From Capitella teleta (taxonomy: Eukaryota > Annelida > Polychaeta > Capitellidae), in NCBI GenBank assembly GCA_000328365.1, contig KB293367.1, positions 283,093 through 347,092 on the forward strand: 64,000 nt of DNA. Reading direction: 5' to 3'. Under the pieces are notes generated by a model that was not told the origin of the DNA, did not search any database, and was given only the letters and a program-made list of their open reading frames with translations. The position numbers and the translations under genes were made by a program. Below, piece after piece: positions 49,761 through 64,000 of this stretch (its first letter is position 1; each line of letters begins with the position of its first letter).

Positions 49761-50487
49761 TAATTCATTGTTCATACGTACAAAAGAACAAGGTGATTTG
49801 TGAAGGCGGAGAAAATGAAAAATGGCAAAATGGATGCATGTAGCTGCTCTTATGTGTTCTTATGCGTATATTTTTGATTTAATTCGCTATAGTCTATACG
49901 GATAAATTCAGACGACGTTTGTGTGAAACCATTTTTTTCCTGTACATATATACTATAATGCATCGTATCGTAAAACACATTGCTCATTGAAGTAGTTTAG
50001 ACTATGAACAGTACGATTCAACTCAAACATCCTGCTCAACAAACGAATCAGTAAATCCGCGTTGCAATTGCTTCGCGGAGGTTCCCAAAGTCACGCATAA
50101 TACTAGCCCACACAAAACCCACCAACCCTAATTCCATTCTTTCGATATATTTCTGACATAATGTTTTTTTATTTTTGTCGCTTGATACGTCGATGTCTCC
50201 AGAGAAATCTCCCGATGGACGCAGCAGACTGAAACTCGCTCGGACGCTCCATGGCTCGCCTTTCGGAACTTCTTCATCCGCCTCACTTCGTTGCCTCACT
50301 CATCGTGTCCACTGCGGGACACAGCGATGGCCAAGGGTCAGCCGATGGTCACACGTGTATGCATGCGATAAAACTTCGTATAATTGTATGGTTTATCACT
50401 GTGTATGGATGGGTATAACATTAGTACGGAAGCTTCCACGGAAATATGTGTTGAATGATATACCTGAGTGTGACCGCATATATCTAT

Positions 50488-51190
50488 GACAGTTATAATC
50501 AACAACAAAAGAAACGGAACTAGACACAGGAGTCACGCCGATATAGCCGCCAAGTCAGTCGTTAAAGTTTCAAGTCGAGCCAAGTCGAAATGCTTCAGCT
50601 CAGTCGACTCTGAGGTCTAAACGCAACGTAACAAAAATACATAGCTTTATAAACCGTGGAAATAATATTATATTGAACTTTTAAAAGTGGTTAAACCGGA
50701 TCTAGAGGCGGATTTGCCCGCTTCGAAATCGACATGCGTGTCAACTTCAGTCTTGTATAGAGAGCAACAGAAAATCTGGTTTTCACCCAAACCTCGCGCA
50801 AGTAATAGACATGTCGATTTCATTTCGTGAATAAGTAATCTGTATCCATTTGCCACTTTGCTTTTTGCGATGCCAGCGGTGGCAGCGGATTCTGCGAGCA
50901 GGAATGAGCCGCCATCAGGTCTCTCGCCATTTTGGCGTCCACCCCTCAACAATCGCTGTCCAAGACAGAGCCAGGACAGAAAGGGTTATGGTGACCAGTA
51001 GACGCCAGAACTGCAAGAACCATCCGGATCCGGCATCTTCGGAAGCGATTCCTCCCAGCCACTGCATTTTCGCGAAGGGATTTTTTATGAGCGGAATCAG
51101 ACGAGCCCCTGAACGAGCATTAAGGAATGCCATCTCTTGTATGGCGCTTCGATACTCTCTCATTTCTTTTGATTTTAGAGGATAATCATT
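50488..51190 (+). mobile_element. Tc1/mariner transposon remnant (copy B)
   Basis: Related to the 37.6 kb copy. It starts near CAACAAAAGAAACGGAACT and contains about 110 bp not present in copy A near its left end. The plus frame encodes CQRWQRILRAGMSRHQVSRH, the Tc1 transposase helix-turn-helix (with FGVHPSTI), then RARTERVMVTSRRQN and NHPDPASSEAIPPSHC. The DDE catalytic region is absent, so it is non-autonomous debris. The exact right end and inverted repeat were not resolved. Confidence 0.75.
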
Positions 51191-52340
51191 AGTGCTACTG
51201 TCACAACAATAGCGCCCTCAATCAGAACAATAGGACGAGAGCGTTTCCAATTGTGTGTGTTCCATGAAGCTTATCCATGGTCCGGGGCCCTGTTGGCCGC
51301 CAAAAGTGAAAAAATCACCCAATGTTGGGTGTACACGTTTGATTGCATGGGATAACTCAGCATAAATGTTGATGAAATTGGAATAGAAATTATAGGAACA
51401 GCAGCATGACATGTTGGACTAACCATACCAAATATTAATTTCTCTTATCTTAGCGTGGTTTTTAGTTTTTACAATGCGACCTGCGGTGTACTCTTGCTTT
51501 GAATGGAAGAATCACTAAAGGGGGGAAATATTATTTTGGCAATAAGGGGCAAAGAAGAAGGTCGGGGATGGGCAATAAACCAGGATTTAGGAGAGGAAAT
51601 AAAGAGACAAGAACGAGGACGAAGGATGTTGTGTGGGTTCATTAGCTGTGTATTCTAAATGGAATTATAAAAATACACATTATAATTGAAGTAAGAGTAC
51701 ACGTAGTAATAATAGTAATAATAGTAATAGCCACGTGATTCGATTCATGGCATATAATTGTGAATGGGTAAATCGCCTTTTCGTTGAACATTTCTTGATG
51801 CACACGCCTAGAAAGGCAAGCATTCAAAACAAAATGGAAAACTGACATCGCTATTCACCACCAATAACATTGACGTTGTACGGCCCTCAAATGTTCCAAC
51901 CACAGGATAGAATCCCTCTTGGGAAATGCGGGGCATTAAACGAGGGCCAAATGGCATCGACGCCAGAGGGACCTTAATAGATCAGGAGGGCCTTTAACCT
52001 GAATGCCTCCATGTAGCACAATTCGTATCCTCCACTCGGCTTCATCACTTGTATGCTGTTGGTCAGCTCTATATACATGACCTCACAAAGGAATTACGTT
52101 GTGCCGATCAACTACTTATGACCTATGACCTATGACCTATATATCACAAACACAAGTGAACTATTCATCAGGCAGTGGTATCGAATCGAAAACCTTGTAC
52201 ACGACCTGCGAAACGCACTCAATAAAAGATTCAAAGAGCCCTGCCATTGCCCCAACAACTCTCAATACAAACTCTGTTAAATCAATCAGCATTCAATTCA
52301 GATCGAGTGTAGAGACCACCCAGTTATTGAATGCATCAAT
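51190..52340. other. Spacer between Tc1 remnant and innexin copy 2
   Basis: No coding similarity is seen. It contains a short TATGACC triplication at about 52117-52140 and presumably the 3' UTR of innexin copy 2. Confidence 0.5.
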
Positions 52341-52341
52341 T

Positions 52342-53582
52342 TCATATGTTGAGGTCACTGAGCACCGCTTCGTCCTTCTTGGACAGTCGTTCAACCGACT
52401 TCTCGTTGTCCTTGTAATGTTCCCAGAGTCCACCCAGCAGTTCGGCTGCAATCACATCACTCGAGTTCTTTGCTACCATGCGAAGGATGAAGATGCCATC
52501 TCGACGCAGAAACAAGCAAACGAACTTTGTAATTCTTTCCTTCTTCGTCTCATGTTTGATTTTCTCCATCGCAATCAGTCGCGATTTCACCCACTTCATC
52601 TGGTATGGGAAGTACAGCGAGCTGGCCAACCACATGAGCAGACTTCCTACTGTGGCAGCTGCAACGAACACGAACCAGAACCAGAGGAAGATGAAGATGA
52701 TTTCGTTGAAGAGGTTCATCGGCAGTGAGCACTGCACGGTGAAGCGGTGGATGTTGCCAAGCACACGGATCTTAAAGTCACACATGGCCACTCTGGGGAA
52801 GCGATCCGACGTCGTCCAGTTCTCGTTGCGCGCTATCCGTCGGAGAACGTCGATCCCGTACAGATGGTAGTCAGTTCCAAGGAACGCGTTCAGCAGAAAC
52901 AGCTGTCCGATCACGTTGGTGATGTACAGCAGCTTGATGATCATGTAGAGGATGACGAGGTAGTTGCCGTACAGCGCCCACCAGAAGCTCTTGAACTTGT
53001 TGGCCATTAAGTGATTTCGACTGAGCTCCAGTAAGAAGCGACCCATGTGCTTCACCATGTAGCGCATGGTCTTGTCGGCGCCCTCGGACTCAGTCTTGCG
53101 CTGGCATTCGATGGCGGCGTCTGTGATGGTGCTGACTGCCATGCCGGATTTCTTGTTGAAGAGTCGCCAGAGTGGCCGAGGGAGATAGAAGAGGACGGCT
53201 TGGAAGGCGAGAATCAGAGAAACCCATTGATAATAGGTGATCATCTGTCTCTCTTCTCTTTCTTTCGGCACGCGGTCCTTGCTGAACGGTAAGTAATAGG
53301 TGTTGCTCGTCCAACATACCTGTGATTCACCGAAATAAAACTGCTTGTGTGCCCTCCAATGTACTTACTGACCTTGTTGGTGTAGTTGGTATGGCTTTCA
53401 GTGAAGAACGAAGGGCACCAGCAGCTGACCGGATTACCCATGAAGTGAGTTGTGGCGACAAAGAGTGAAAAAGTCACACACAGAATGAAAGTGACCCGAG
53501 AACTGAGACGGTCGGTGAAACTGTCAGCTCCACCAATGCGGGGGTCTTTGAAATCCCCGAACAAGGCAAAAACTCCGTCCAT
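52342..53582 (-). CDS. Innexin gap-junction protein, copy 2 (inverted)
   Basis: Exon 1 is 53582-53373 and exon 2 is 53319-52342 on the minus strand, with a 53-bp intron, phase 0 and 395 residues, the same exon lengths as copy 1. It has the same four-span architecture with YYQWVSL and both pairs of loop cysteines. Exon 1 (MDGVFALFGDFKDPRIGGAD) is only about three-quarters identical to copy 1 in nucleotides. Exon 2 from about 53203 to 52382 is nearly identical. Exon 1 encodes an NYT glycosylation sequon in the first extracellular loop that copy 1 lacks. A 5' UTR acceptor (CTCTTTTCAG) precedes the ATG at a position homologous to copy 1, so an upstream non-coding exon exists but was not located. 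Confidence 0.93.
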
Positions 53583-53639
53583 GGCTATAATGCTCACTCA
53601 ATCGTAATTCTTCGAAATTCTGAAAAGAGACGGATTCCA

Positions 53640-55470
<1,831 letters not shown>

Positions 55471-55477
55471 TTTCGTT

Positions 55478-58400
55478 ATGACTTTAATCGGAAGTGACTG
55501 TCTGCTAGAAAAAATTGCTGAAATGGGAACCGCAGATGTGAATCCCTCTCTTGGTTATTTTACGCTACCGTTTGACCTCGAAAATTTTCGGTGAGGAACA
55601 GACTGTTGCCCATTTTGTGATGTGTGGCTCTGAATTTCAACGATGCATCTCTTGATATCACCATTGATGCCGGAATAATGGCAAATATACTCTCTTTCAA
55701 AGACTTCATATATTCAATGTTAATGTATATTTGTCAAATTTTGTGTACATTTACACGTACAGTGTGATTGTTACACTGTCAGTGATTGTGTACCTGTAAC
55801 TGTCACTGTGGTAAATCTACTAAGTCACTGATCAAGGCAGCTTTTGCATTTTTGTATTGATTATTTGAGCCCTTGTCATGTGAATCTTGGCTTCTTCCTA
55901 TCTGAGTCCTGTAATTCCTACACTATGACTATAAGGCTTAAACTGCATAACTTCATAAGGAGTGGACTTGTTCCCAGACCCTTATACTTTATAAGTAGTT
56001 GACATGTCTTGCTAAAACTTTCAACCTGAATTTCTATAGCAATGCATGCACCACCTTCTACATTCATGTGGTTCCGTGGTGTAGTGGTTATCACGTCTGC
56101 CTCACACGCAGAAGGTCCCGGGTTCGAAACCCGGCGGAACCTTTTTTGATGTGTTCAATTACTAGAATTGTGATCAATAATTAGCAATTAAATGGATATA
56201 TACAATTTGCTTATATTTTTATTTATAAAGTAACAATTAAACTACAAATAAACTATAAAATTCCAAAAATTACAATTTCAACAACGGAATGCGAAAATAT
56301 CACAGGGTTCTTTTGGCCGCCCATCATGATTCAGGAAAATTACCGAGGGCCTTGCTAAAGTATATGCCAAGCTCTCAGGAAAATAGGGGCACTTAATTAA
56401 TTTGCATGATTTTACCATGTTCGCCAAATCTCAGGGAATGATCATGACAGATGATCAGGTAGACCTACCTTTAATTATCTCATTTCACTGATGATCAGGT
56501 AGACCTACCTTTAATTATCTCATTTCAGTGATGATCAAGTAGACCTACCTTTAATTATCTCATTTCAGTGATGATCAGGTAGACTTACTTCAATTATCTC
56601 ATTTCAGTGATGAGCTGAGCAATGTGGATGAGAACGGCATTTGCGTCGTTTCTGTCATTGGCAAAAACAGTCAGAACTCTTTGCCGTCCAAAGCCTCGCT
56701 TATCACATCAGTTCTAAGTCCCCAAGTAAGTGAACTCTTGAACTCTTGAATCTATTACGTGACTGACCACCTTCTCCCTCACAGGGTCCCCTCGGATATG
56801 GCTTTCCATGTGACCTCATCAACTCTGATCAAAAGGTCAGTGTGACACGGTGCAATGGCTGCTGTGAATCTCGTGTTTTTCAGTGCTGCATTGAATGTTC
56901 GTACGACAGAACAAGTCATGTGATGTATCTGCATTTGCAGTCCATACATGACATGAAGAACATGGCCAGCATATGTTCATCTATGCTTCAGAATTTAGAC
57001 ACACAAGTGAGAACAAACAAATGCATATTTTATATTCTTCATGCGTCATAATAAAATTTTATACCTCAGGAAGGATTTGATAAATTCACCCAAAGCGCTG
57101 AACAGGATGCAGCAAGAGCACTTCTCTTTATGTTCAGCGTGTCACACATTATTCTTGTAAGTGACTGGAATTCTGGAATTATTTCATGGCGTTTTTATCT
57201 CTGTATAGATTCATCATCCCGGGAGCTCTTTTGATGTCGGTTATGTGAAACTCTTCCACATACTTGATATTCTACGGTTTGCCTGTGTTTATTGTTTGAG
57301 ATTTCGTATTACATATTATTATATAGATCCAAGTTACTATCGCACTTGGGTGAGGTGCTGCGATCGCTGCATCTGCCCAAGGACTGGGTGAATGCTGGCC
57401 GGCTGTGTGCCCCTCGTGTTCTCTTCCTTTTCCAGTCAACTTTACTAGTCGATGACAAACCAGCGGTCGTCAGCAAAGGGCGCGGACAGAAGACGTCCCC
57501 TGTGAAACGCCTTCAGCATGCGGTTGAAGATCAGATCTACCGCATATTGAGGAAAGCTCGCATTATTACTAACATCAGGTATGATTCTTGAATGTCTGAT
57601 TATCGGTTTTTAAAACTAGCCTACATTACTCTCAGTAATAATTCTCTGTTTGCGGTGCCTGCCAACCAAGAATTTGTCTTCATAAACCGAGAGAATTCCC
57701 TTCAGCCGATCAACTTCTTTGCTGAGAAACTCACGCGCAAGTGCGCCTCAAATCGTGAGATCACTCTCCCGTTTATTCCCCCATTATGTTCCGTTTCCGT
57801 TTAGTAGATGATGACTCATCATATTTTGAGCATCAGGTCCCCTCCGGCACCCCTGGACTACTAATGCACTCTCCGAATCACCCTTTCAGAGAATTCCTCT
57901 CTCAACACATTGAACTGGCCCTGTCAAAAGGCTTTGACGACAACATGGGTCGAAACCCCGTTCCCCCCGTTTTTGAGGTAACCAACGGTGACGGTTTATT
58001 GCATTTGAATCATTGTCCCGTTTCAGAGCCCGTCACTGAAAGTATGGCTGGAGGCGGCTCAGGCAGTTCACGCTTTTTTCTTTGAGGAACCCAAGGACAT
58101 CAAAGCGAAAGCTCACTTTGGCCAGCTGCACAATCTGCTGCACACAAACGCTCGCTTCTCAGAAGGGTCGGTTCTTTAACGCACAATCTTCTTAGTGTAT
58201 TGTTGATTTAATTTCAGGAGGTGCATCAAAGTGCTTCCGTTGGCAGAGAAAGCATATCAGGAAGGCCTTCCTCATCACTACACACAGGCCGATCACTTGG
58301 CTATGGTACGAGGTTCCTGAAGGTTGCGATTACTTCGATTTACCTGTCACATTTTGCAGCTGGTCCAAGCCAAGCGTGTTTTCATGCAGCATGCTCGTGG

Positions 58401-60355
58401 ACCTGCTTGTCACCAATACTTGAAACAACTGGAGCAAGATTGCACTAAATTCTGGGAGAATGGCCATCGCATGTGTGAGCATCAATCGCTGACTGGTAAC
58501 CCATGCACGAATGAGGTAACCAGCACACCTGTTTAATCAGCACAACTAGGTTTTACATTCTGCAGCTGCATCGGTTGCCGAGTGACGAAGAGACTGATGA
58601 TAACGCCCATCTGCCAGAGATGGAGCACTGCAGTCAAGTTAAGACGAGGGCGGCATGCAACTGTGGTCGCAGGCAGGCCGAGCGCGAAGACCCCTTTGAC
58701 TACAAGGTTCTCCTTCTCGTCCATCTTCATTTCTAAATTCCCAGATTTTCAGACTGCTAACTTTGACTGGTACGAGAAGCAAGAATCCAGCTGCTGCCAT
58801 ACCCTCGACAAGCACCCTCTCCCCACATTCACACCCACCTCTCCCGACAGCCGAGCTGGAGGGAAAATTCACCGCGGTCCGCAGTCATTGGGATCGCCTG
58901 ATTCCAAACTTGAGGCCGTCTCCACAGCTTTGTCGCATTTAACTCTCAGCAATGGTGAGGTCATGCAAGGTCAAATTCCAGTGATGTGACTCCCTAGTTA
59001 CAGGCAACAGCAGTCCATCATTGTATCAAGATGAATTTAACCCTGAAGCCTCGCAAGACCAAGCCATGCACTGCTCAGCATCAAGCCCTCACTCTCCCAT
59101 TGAGCTGGATGACTCGGAATTATGTCGTCAGCATTCCACTGTGGAGTACCTTGCTGGCATGGTGCATTCAGACAACCCCCTTGGCTTACTGCCAAAATTC
59201 TCCTCCTGGTCAATCCGCATGCTCTCCAAGAGCTACAATCCCTCAGCCGGTACGCTTCCCTCTTTTCCGTTATCCTCACTTCTTCATTCTACTTTTCAGG
59301 TTTGGATCAACCAGGTTTCCTTCACTTCACCAGCTACCTCCTCCCGTGGGATATTCCCACTCAGGGCTCGGATATTTGGCCGATCGCCAGCAAGAAATAC
59401 AAGCAAAATCGCAAGGCAAAAGTTGGTTCAGATTCCAATGCAGCAAATAGCGTTCGCTTCTATGTTGGGCTTGAGTACGAGTGTCCCAGAGGGCATCGCT
59501 TCTTCATGAGTGGTCCAGAGAAGATTTTCAAAGCTCCCGCTTCAGGTGTTTTCAAGGAGACAGCACATAAGATCCTTCATCATGATATGCCACTGTACTT
59601 CCCATGCCACTGCTCACGGTCCGTCTCAATCATCTCACATTTCATTTCCATTTCACATTTCATCTCCATTTCACATTTCATTTCCATTGTTTTCTCCAGA
59701 AGTGGAAAATCGTTCATGACGCAACTCATGCGTCTTTTTGTCTACGTTGCTGACACACCCCTTCAAATCGCCCTCAATGTGCGCGTTCAGCCAGCGCCCC
59801 CTCCCAGCCCAAACTTCCACCCCCACGTGGAAGGTCCGCTCGCACTGCCCCCTGGCCTCTGGGTGGTCAGGTTTCCGTATCCTTCTGCTGATGTTATTGC
59901 TTTCAGAGTTTGGGCCTGTTTTTCATTCAACTCCAACCTTGACGTCATGGTCCAAAAATCATTCTGGCCAAGTGGATAAGCAGGTCAGAACGGAGAATCT
60001 GGAGTAGTTTCAGGTTCAACTCAAATCTCACGAGTTTTGGTTGTTAACTTGTTTTGCATGCTAGAAATATATGTAGAAATTCCTTGGGCGAGACATCCTA
60101 CAAAGTCTCGTGGAGCGTTTTTCATGCAAAGCGTCTCTGGTGCAAACCATTCTCCGGTTCTGACGTCACGGTCATGAAGTTGAAAGAAAAACATGGCCCA
60201 GATTAACTTGTGATTTGTTCCTTGACTTTTGACTCAGGTACGTGTATTATGGGGATAGCGTGCATTACCCAATGCCATCTGACGCTCAGCAACTGAGTTC
60301 ATGCAAACTGCACAAGGAATTCCTGACTGTGTGCGAAGGAACTCCGCTGAGATGA
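55478..60355 (+). CDS. SMG8: SMG8, subunit of the SMG1 kinase complex in nonsense-mediated mRNA decay
   Basis: Eighteen exons: 55478-55590, 56608-56725, 56785-56835, 56884-57006, 57070-57156, 57209-57276, 57327-57578, 57636-57754, 57805-57977, 58027-58166, 58218-58305, 58360-58515, 58566-58706, 58753-58954, 59004-59249, 59300-59618, 59700-59876 and 60238-60355. All use GT-AG with agreeing phases; 896 residues against 991 in human. SMG8 binds SMG9 and restrains SMG1 phosphorylation of UPF1 in the cytoplasm. Family blocks seen in order: GICVVSVIGK, LLFMFSVSHIIL, KRLQHAVEDQIYRILRKAR, NNSLFAVPANQEFVFI, FREFLSQHIELALSKGFDD, QHARGPACHQYLKQLEQDC, ACNCGRRQAEREDPFDYK, STVEYLAGMVHSDNPLGLLP, MRLFVYVADTPLQIAL and the C-terminal RFPYVYYGD. 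Shortening relative to human is mostly in the linkers and N-terminus. AATAAA lies at 60476. Intron 1 hosts a tRNA gene; convergent with PSMC2. Confidence 0.93.
56070..56142 (+). tRNA. tRNA-Val (anticodon CAC)
   Basis: Complete cloverleaf: acceptor stem GGTTCCG/CGGAACC (56070-56076 with 56135-56141), D arm GTGTAGTGGTTATCAC, anticodon stem TCTGC/GCAGA with loop CTCACAC. The anticodon CAC is at 56103-56105, and the T arm is CCGGG/CCCGG around TTCGAAA. Internal A and B boxes are canonical, there is no intron, and a T run from 56142 supplies the Pol III terminator. The discriminator position is T, part of that run, whereas valine tRNAs usually carry A. It lies inside SMG8 intron 1 in the same orientation. 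Confidence 0.96.
56449..56612 (+). repeat. 40-bp tandem repeat (four copies) carrying splice-site-like sequences
   Basis: Units repeat with an exact 40-bp period (GATCAGGT or variant at 56453, 56493, 56533 and 56573). Each ends in TTATCTCATTTCAG, a good 3' splice site, followed by TGATGATCAG|GTAGAC, a donor-like sequence; the third copy has GATCAAGT. The last repeat supplies the real acceptor of SMG8 exon 2 at 56607/56608. The copies differ at only a few positions, so the array is young. Confidence 0.92.
59636..59692 (+). repeat. 18-bp tandem repeat within SMG8 intron 16
   Basis: About three copies of CACATTTCATTTCCATTT with an 18-bp period fill most of this 81-bp intron, making it longer than the usual 46-63 nt of this gene. 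It is a local slippage expansion of the pyrimidine-rich region before the acceptor. Confidence 0.85.
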
Positions 60356-60675
60356 ACGACTCCTGCTCCTTGTGGGAATTGTGCGTGCGTAGATTGCAGT
60401 TGACTGATTACGCCTGAGTCATCAGAGGATCTCTTGACTGAGGAACGGCTTCACACTGGCTGCCTAAATGAGCTGAATAAATTCATACTTATTTCCGCCA
60501 TTACTGCCTAATTATCTTTGAATGTTGAACCTCCTAAAAATAGATGTAGTCTGGATAAATTGATTCCACAATGGATACCACCGCAGCACCAATAATGCCG
60601 TCTTAAGTCTCTCTGGCTTCAAGAGCAAATATTCCAATACAAAGAAGTTTTATTAAGATACAATAATTCACGTAT
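60356..60675. terminator. Convergent 3' ends of SMG8 and PSMC2
   Basis: The SMG8 poly(A) signal AATAAA lies at 60476-60481 on the plus strand. The PSMC2 signal AATAAA lies at 60654-60649 on the minus strand, only about 22 nt after its stop codon. The signals face each other across less than 170 bp, so overlapping transcripts are possible. Confidence 0.7.
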
Positions 60676-63376
<2,701 letters not shown>

Positions 63377-63479
63377 TTTGGAATATAATAACAAAATCAA
63401 CAGCGACGCAAAACTCTCGACAAGCAACGCGGATTCTCACGTGAAACTGAGAGCAACCATTTGACGGATATCTTGACTT

Positions 63480-63883
63480 GACTTGGGTTTAAATAGTGAG
63501 CAGAGCTCTTTTTGACCCTTGGTTAGTTGCTATTATGTTATTAGATTACATGAGGTGTGAGTTTTAGAAGTTGGCGTGGTTGAATTTTAGAGGATGGTGT
63601 TTATAATTTTTTAAGGTAAGATTTGAAGATTGTGATGGTGGGAAAGTTGATGGTTTTTGCTTGGAGGGAGTTCAATGCTGTTATGATGTTGTGTTGTAAG
63701 GCAGTTGAGTAAGTAGTTGTGTTTGTCCTCTGGTCAATTTGTGTCGAGGTCACCGGGTCGATGTTCTCTGAATAGGGAGTAATACGTATGTATGTTTGAT
63801 GGTGGTCAGTTCTATGATGATTTTGTAGGTCTCAATCAAGTGGGTCCGTAGTCGTCAGTAGGTCAGGGTTGGCAGTCCAAGTT
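63480..63883 (-). mobile_element. LINE 3' fragment (reverse-transcriptase C-terminal region)
   Basis: The minus strand translates to a degenerate copy of the region after the RT domain of Jockey/CR1/L2-type LINEs. It reads LGLPTLTY, a stop, then RLRTHLIETYKI, and later KLTRGQTQ and a terminal YPSNGC-like piece. Stops interrupt the frame. It lies about 100 bp upstream of the PSMC2 ATG, so the PSMC2 promoter must be very short or lie partly within the fragment. Confidence 0.65.
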
Positions 63884-64000
63884 CAACACACACATATGCA
63901 TAAGAATGCTACTGGCATGCTTATCACATCATTATATAATACATAATTACCACATGTATGTGTACATGCATATGCATTTATTAAATACAGTGTGAAATAA

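Noticed and set aside
52132-52728. Long plus-strand frame (198 codons) at 52.1-52.7 kb
   Set aside because: It is the antisense of innexin copy 2 exon 2; a matching antisense frame exists in copy 1 (47463-47864), as expected of GC-biased coding DNA.
59876-60007. Read-through C-terminus of SMG8 or a 30-nt intron ending at 59907
   Set aside because: Joining 59876 to 60238 restores the conserved RFPY-VYYGD C-terminus in phase, so the continuing frame is intronic.

Overview
The window is animal nuclear DNA. Innexins, a hunchback zinc-finger gene with its full finger set, spliceosomal introns and Tc1 and LINE debris point to a protostome, most likely a spiralian (lophotrochozoan); I cannot name the species. 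Most introns are 46-63 nt, although one intergenic stretch exceeds 30 kb, which is an unusual combination.

Layout. 1-3.1 kb: non-coding, including the hunchback 3' flank. 3.17-6.3 kb (minus): hunchback-like transcription factor, three coding exons, 999 residues from the chosen start. 6.3-37 kb: a gene-poor interval, probably the regulatory landscape of hunchback, with an exceptional density of RTTACGTAAY (PAR-bZIP/C/EBP-type) sites, CRE palindromes and one isolated short exon-like sequence at 18.2 kb. 37.5-40.8 kb: a Tc1/mariner remnant abutting a defective Jockey/CR1-type LINE. 42.5-43.6 kb (plus): intronless rhodopsin-class GPCR. 44.4-47.9 kb (plus): innexin gene with two candidate alternative first coding exons. 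50.5-51.2 kb: second Tc1 remnant. 52.3-53.6 kb (minus): second innexin in inverted orientation. 54.83-54.98 kb: long (TTTC)n tract. 55.5-60.4 kb (plus): SMG8, 18 exons, 896 residues, with a tRNA-Val(CAC) gene and a 40-bp tandem repeat in intron 1. 60.7-63.4 kb (minus): PSMC2/Rpt1, 9 exons, 433 residues, with a 50-N assembly gap in intron 1. 63.5-63.9 kb: LINE 3' fragment.

How the genes relate. The two innexins would supply gap-junction/hemichannel subunits. Their last exons share an approximately 820-bp tract that is nearly identical, while exon 1, the introns and both ends of exon 2 are well diverged, the pattern expected of gene conversion between inverted paralogues. SMG8 (nonsense-mediated decay) and PSMC2 (26S proteasome base ATPase) are convergent housekeeping genes with under 200 bp between their poly(A) signals. 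I found no operon, CRISPR array or virus-derived element. Exon boundaries were placed by eye from GT-AG sites, reading phase and family similarity; total lengths divisible by three support the models.
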